A DNA stretch of 64,000 bases from the NCBI RefSeq assembly GCF_001700965.1, contig NZ_CP016756.1:124001-188000 (forward strand), written 5' to 3'. The position numbers and the translations under genes were made by a program. The stretch is from Stenotrophomonas nitritireducens (GTDB lineage: Bacteria; Pseudomonadota; Gammaproteobacteria; Xanthomonadales; Xanthomonadaceae). The notes below the pieces were generated by a model. The model saw only the letters and a program-made list of their open reading frames with translations. It ran no database searches and had not been told where the DNA came from. This document shows, piece by piece, positions 60,613 to 64,000 of this stretch (position 1 is its first letter; every line of letters starts with the position of its first letter).

Positions 60613-61521
60613 TCAGTCCGCCATCGGGCCCCGCCTTGGCTGCAACACACTCTGGCGGATTTCCAGCGCATCGCGCGAGGGTGCGACGCCAAACATCCGC
60701 TTGTACTCGCGACTGAACTGGGATGGGCTCTCGTAACCCACCGCAAAAGCGATGCTTGCGGTGCTCTGTTGGCGGGCGGTCAATTGCCGGCGTGCTTCCT
60801 GCAAGCGCAGCCGCTTTTGATACTGCAACGGACTCATGCCGGTCACTGCCTTGAAGTGCCGGTGCAGGGACGACAGGCTCATGCCCACTTCCCTGGCCAG
60901 TACTTCAAGCCGCAGCGGTCGGGCGCAGTCGCGCCGGATCAGGCTGATGGCACTGCTTATCCTGGACAGGCGGCTGTCCGACAAGGCGAGCTGGCGCAGC
61001 ATCGCCCCCTGCTCGCCGAGCAGCAGCCGGTAGAGGATCTCGCGCTCGAACAGCGGCGCGAGCATGCCGATGTCGACCGGCTCATTCAGCAGCCGCACCA
61101 GACGCGTCAGCGGATCAAGCAGATCCGCACCCAACACGCCCAATCCCATGCCGGCGGAGGGCGACAGATCGAGCAGCTGTTCGCCCATGTCCAACAGTAC
61201 GGACGCCAGCATCACCGGCTCCAGGTTCAGTGCAAGCGCGAGGAATGGCTGCTCCGTACTGGCTTCGCACACCTCGCCGGTCAAGGGCAGGTCCACCGAG
61301 GTCAGGGCGTAACACTCGGCGGACAACTCGAAAGGCTCATCACCCAGTTGCATGCGCACGCGTCCCTGCGCCACCACCAGCAACCACGCTTCGTAGACAG
61401 ACTCCGATGCGCCGCTGACGCTGTCCGCGCGGGCCAATGCCATCCGTGGAACAGCGGTCTGGGTGAAACCAGCAACGCTGTGCCGTGCAATGGCGTGCTG
61501 CAGGTCAATCAACGAAGTCAT
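60613..61521 (-). CDS. AraC family transcriptional regulator (AraC_N type)
   Basis: 302 residues from ATG 61521. The N-terminal part matches the AraC_N type (VVAQGRVRMQLGDEPFELS, LPLTGEVCEASTEQPFLALA). The C-terminal DNA-binding domain is LAREVGMSLSSLHRHFKAVT with IAFAVGYESPSQFSREYKRM. Members of this type often control alcohol or aldehyde dehydrogenase genes, and two such genes lie within 4 kb. The chimeric one, 479 bp downstream on the same strand, may be a relic of its former target. Confidence 0.92.
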   Translation of the reverse strand: MTSLIDLQHAIARHSVAGFTQTAVPRMALARADSVSGASESVYEAWLLVVAQGRVRMQLGDEPFELSAECYALTSVDLPLTGEVCEASTEQPFLALALNLEPVMLASVLLDMGEQLLDLSPSAGMGLGVLGADLLDPLTRLVRLLNEPVDIGMLAPLFEREILYRLLLGEQGAMLRQLALSDSRLSRISSAISLIRRDCARPLRLEVLAREVGMSLSSLHRHFKAVTGMSPLQYQKRLRLQEARRQLTARQQSTASIAFAVGYESPSQFSREYKRMFGVAPSRDALEIRQSVLQPRRGPMAD

Positions 61522-61891
61522 GCGCGGAGCTTAAACAGCACCGGCCCGAATGAAATGACCGCAATAAGCATTCGCCGCAACAGCCGCTCGTTTGCCGCAG
61601 ATGGATGGCATCAGTATTTGGGAGATGCACGCACTGGACCCGCCAATCATCCTGACAGCGCCCGCCCAGGCCGGCCGCAATCGGCAAATGCACCGCAGGC
61701 AAGTTGGGTCAGCGGGATCAACATCACCGCGCTCGAAGCGCCACTTGCCCTTGGTGTAAGCAGACAGCATCGCCAGACCGGCCTACCTCTGATCGCGGCC
61801 AGGTACCCGCTCGTACTTTGTCGCAACGTCCCAGCGGGCCGGTGGAGCCGCCCGGCTGCATCAGCAACGCAGGTACCGCCACCGCTTCAAC
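61522..61891. other. Intergenic region, no gene seen
   Basis: 370 bp between the AraC gene and the small basic protein gene, both on the minus strand. No protein-like frame, terminator or repeat was recognised. Confidence 0.4.
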
Positions 61892-62185
61892 TCACTTCAA
61901 CGCGGCCTTTCCCTTGCTGTGATGGCGGCGCACCAGCTCTTCCAGATAGATGTCCAGCGCTGCGCGCGCATCTTCCGAGGTTTCCTTGTGCTTCAGCGCC
62001 CAGCTCAGGCGGTCCATCAACACTGGATCGCGACAGTCGTCCAGAGTGCTCTCGTCCCACTGCCGCGCCTTGCGGTAACGCTTGGCCCGTTCGGCCTGCG
62101 ACAAGGGCGTGGCGTAAAGGCGTGGCCTGCCCCTGCGTTTTGGCTCCACAGCATCCTGTTTTTCGCTGTCGCCCTGGTCCGCCAT
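61892..62185 (-). CDS. Small basic, probably DNA-binding protein
   Basis: 97 residues from ATG 62185, with GAGG 8 nt upstream. The N-terminus has a charged tail with an AT-hook-like core (KRRGRPRLYATPL), then AERAKRYRKARQWDESTLDD and a helical C-terminus (SEDARAALDIYLEELVRRHH). The size and charge are like ribbon-helix-helix regulators or plasmid-type antitoxins, but no named family is certain. A perfect 22-bp palindrome lies 30 bp upstream, as expected for an autoregulator. No toxin gene is evident next to it. Confidence 0.7.
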   Translation of the reverse strand: MADQGDSEKQDAVEPKRRGRPRLYATPLSQAERAKRYRKARQWDESTLDDCRDPVLMDRLSWALKHKETSEDARAALDIYLEELVRRHHSKGKAALK

Positions 62186-62215
62186 CGTCATTTCCTCGCC
62201 AATTAGCTGCCAATA

Positions 62216-62237
62216 ATAAAGTGATACATCACTTTAT
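62216..62237. promoter_or_regulatory. 22-bp perfect palindrome ATAAAGTGAT-AC-ATCACTTTAT
   Basis: Two perfect 10-bp arms around AC, in an AT-rich patch of an otherwise GC-rich region. It sits 30 bp before the start of the small basic protein, where a promoter and operator would be. Very likely an operator. Confidence 0.7.
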
Positions 62238-62688
62238 GCTTGCCGATCCGGGGTTTGACGCTGAAGGTAGGGCGATCTTCCATGATCACCCAGCCATGAC
62301 GCGTGTAAATGCACGGCCGCCATCACCCTTCCCCGTCTGGCTTGCTGGCGTCGCCACGGACGCAAAGAAGCGTTTCCCTGCGGCTCCTTCATTGCGGCAA
62401 CCGTTGGCAGCGCTCCACGGGGCGTGGCTTGCGGCAACCCTGGTAGCCGCTGCACAAGCAAACCCACGCGGCGCGCATGCGTGTCCCGGATGTAAATCCG
62501 AGATCAGACCCGTCCTAGAAACGCGGCGCTCTGAATAAGACGCCAAGTGCTTACTTTGCTGGCAGTACACAAATAAAGTAATGGAAAGCGCGTACCTACC
62601 TTTCGTTTCCCCTCCTGCCCCACACGCTGCAGCGCCACAGCCTCCTCTCAACAGGCCTCTCCCGTTCAACAACTGAAGCCGATCCGCC
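62238..62688. other. Intergenic region upstream of the right-hand response regulator
   Basis: 451 bp. A + strand frame (62236-62538) is open but not protein-like. Near 62551-62581 an AT-rich stretch has 7-bp arms TTACTTT / AAAGTAA with a 17-nt spacer and probably belongs to the promoter of the response-regulator gene at 62689. Confidence 0.45.
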
Positions 62689-63363
62689 ATGAAGCCACTC
62701 ACCCTTCGCGTCGTTCTCGCGGACGATCATTCCGCCGTGCGTGCCGGCCTTCAGTACGTCCTTACCTCAAGCGGCACGGTGTCGGTAATGGGCTCTGCTC
62801 GCAACTCGACCGAGTTGATGGATGTGCTTGCGCGGAACCCCTGCGACGTGCTGATCTCCGATTACTCGATGCCCGGCGGGCGCTACGGCGACGGCATTGC
62901 CCTTTTCAAGCTGATCAAGAAGCGCTATCCCTCGATCAAGATCGTGGTACTGACAATGCTGGAGAACCCCGGCATCGTGCATTCGCTGCTGAGCCTTGGC
63001 ATCTCCTGCATCCTGAGCAAATCCGATTCGCTCAATCACCTGTTGCCGGCCGTGCACGGTGCATACGCCAACGGGCGCTACCTCTCCCCCACCATCACCG
63101 ACATCGCCGGTGCGGTTACCTCCGGCAGCTCCGGCGTGCAGATGCTGACAACCCGCGAACTGGAAGTCATCCGCTTCTTTGTTTCGGGTTTGACCGTCAA
63201 CGAAATCGCCGAGCGCCTGAGCCGCAGCAAGAAGACCATCAGCACCCAGAAAGGCGCGGCGATGCTGAAACTGGGGCTCAAGCGTGATGTGGACCTGCTG
63301 CGCTATGGCATCGAATCGGGCCTGGCCGACGCAGAGATGGGCCCCAGCGTCGCCCGGGCATGA
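62689..63363 (+). CDS. LuxR/FixJ family response regulator (RcsB-like)
   Basis: 224 residues. The receiver shows the acidic pair in RVVLADDHSAVRAG, the phospho-acceptor in VLISDYSMPGGRYGDG, and Thr and Lys in IVVLTMLE and CILSKSD. The C-terminal LuxR domain is complete (MLTTRELEVIRFFVSGLTVN, EIAERLSRSKKTISTQKGAA). The insertion after the phospho-Asp and the KKTISTQK helix are typical of the RcsB/fimbrial-regulator branch in Xanthomonadaceae. A close paralogue is encoded convergently at the window edge. There is no kinase gene beside it. Confidence 0.92.
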   Translation: MKPLTLRVVLADDHSAVRAGLQYVLTSSGTVSVMGSARNSTELMDVLARNPCDVLISDYSMPGGRYGDGIALFKLIKKRYPSIKIVVLTMLENPGIVHSLLSLGISCILSKSDSLNHLLPAVHGAYANGRYLSPTITDIAGAVTSGSSGVQMLTTRELEVIRFFVSGLTVNEIAERLSRSKKTISTQKGAAMLKLGLKRDVDLLRYGIESGLADAEMGPSVARA

Positions 63364-63633
63364 AGCCCAACCAGTTATCGAAGCCTAGGCACCGTAATAT
63401 CCCCCGATCGGAGCACCTACTTTTCCATCATTGGATTGCAGCCCGCCAATAACAACGCAGGATCAATCCGAACGGGAATGCCGCGGTAGGGACAGGAAAA
63501 ATCCGCCTGATTGGGACGGGTCCTATGGCTGCACCTGTGCGCTTGACACACCATGAGCAAATTCCTTGTGCGGCGCCAACCTGGCGCTCGCATGCGTGCT
63601 TTGCTTATGAGCTGCGGCCGAGAACACACAGTG

Positions 63634-63810
63634 ATGGACAAGAAAACCGCGGACGTCAGGCGACTGCTAATAGATTTCGCACGCCTCTCCACCATCCAGA
63701 AGAACCAGTTTCTGGAAACCCTCAATCTCTTCATGTATGCATCACCGCAGCGGCGGCGAAAAATCATGATGCAGTGGGAGTCGGGCAAGCTGGGGCTGGA
63801 TATCGACTGA
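63634..63810 (+). CDS. Small protein of unknown function between two response regulators
   Basis: 58 residues from ATG 63634; the frame is open to 63553 but the upstream part has no ribosome site. The product is helical and basic (DKKTADVRRLLIDFARLSTI, QKNQFLETLNLFMYASPQRR), ending in KLGLDID. It resembles small regulatory partners found near RcsB-like regulators, but I cannot name a family. Confidence 0.55.
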   Translation: MDKKTADVRRLLIDFARLSTIQKNQFLETLNLFMYASPQRRRKIMMQWESGKLGLDID

Positions 63811-63858
63811 CAGCATCCAACGTGGGACCGCGAGCTGGACGGCAGGGATTGCCGCCGC

Positions 63859-64000
63859 TCAGGTTCCGCCTGGGTCCGATGCTGCCGGCGCACCGCCTGA
63901 TGAGGTAACCAGGCCGTTTTCCATCGCATAGCGCAGCAGATCAACATCCTTCTCGATGGAAAGTTTTTCCATCGCATTGGCCTTCTGCGTGCTGATGGTC
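63859..64000 (-). CDS. LuxR family response regulator, C-terminal end (runs off the window)
   Basis: The last 46 codons of a gene entering from the right: TISTQKANAMEKLSIEKDVD and LLRYAMENGLVTSSGG up to TGA at 63859-63861. The text matches the end of the 62689 gene (KTISTQKGAAMLKL, RDVDLLRYGIESGL), so it is a close paralogue in opposite orientation. The receiver lies outside the window. Confidence 0.85.
   Translation of the reverse strand, partial: TISTQKANAMEKLSIEKDVDLLRYAMENGLVTSSGGAPAASDPGGT

Noticed and set aside
60547..62538. Very long + strand open frame (663 codons) opposite the AraC gene and beyond
   Set aside because: It runs antisense to a clear AraC regulator and a basic protein, has no domain, and consists of Arg/Gln/Ala/Pro-rich text typical of GC-rich shadow frames.
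62236..62538. + strand frame beginning MLADPGFDAEG next to the 22-bp palindrome, a possible toxin partner
   Set aside because: No RelE/ParE/HigB-like motif, no ribosome site, composition becomes Ala/Pro-rich; treated as non-coding.

Overview
The window reads as a stretch of a high-GC gammaproteobacterial chromosome, most likely Xanthomonadaceae (Stenotrophomonas/Xanthomonas-like). The reasons are the Xanthomonas/Caulobacter-type TonB receptor with SapC, cupin-like and tryptophan-halogenase partners, a DUF3247 gene, an RpoE-ChrR pair beside a lipid-modification operon, and uniform GC-rich codon use. I see no rRNA, tRNA, CRISPR array, transposase or prophage.

Layout. (1) 1-7.1 kb: a receptor locus. 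TonB-dependent receptor, then a hairpin terminator, then SapC-like, cupin-like and halogenase genes, all on the minus strand, with a divergent LacI regulator and several palindromes in the gap. (2) 7.2-16.7 kb: ECF sigma factor plus ChrR-type anti-sigma factor, divergent from a tightly overlapping operon: desaturase, FAD oxidoreductase, DUF1365, CFA-synthase-like methyltransferase, DUF2878, DUF1295, second methyltransferase, lipocalin. This looks like a membrane fatty-acid remodelling or photo-oxidative stress unit. (3) 17-20 kb: a zinc-ribbon SDR protein and small genes. (4) 20-56 kb: a large cell-envelope/sulfatase island with a DUF1254 protein, a three-gene operon of giant DUF11/OmpA/beta-barrel proteins, two sulfatases without signal peptides, a formylglycine-generating-enzyme homologue that could activate them, several outer-membrane and secreted proteins, a MASE1-like histidine kinase, two response regulators lacking an intact DNA-binding domain, an AraC regulator and a patatin-BamA type Vd autotransporter. 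(5) 56-64 kb: small genes, two Zn-alcohol-dehydrogenase genes (one an in-frame chimera with NDH-2), LysR and AraC regulators, a basic DNA-binding-like protein with a 22-bp perfect palindrome upstream, and two paralogous LuxR response regulators facing each other at the right end.

The most interesting signal is a short dyad, GTA-N4-TAC with an AT-rich centre (mostly GTAGTTTTAC), read by eye in front of nine transcription units between 21.5 and 54.4 kb, in the same orientation relative to the gene and usually 64-110 bp before the start codon. It ties DUF1254, the DUF11 operon, both sulfatases, two outer-membrane transporters, a membrane protein, a response regulator and the patatin into one apparent regulon. 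The likely local regulators are damaged or minimal: one response regulator has an amber codon inside its LuxR helix-turn-helix and the other is receiver-only.
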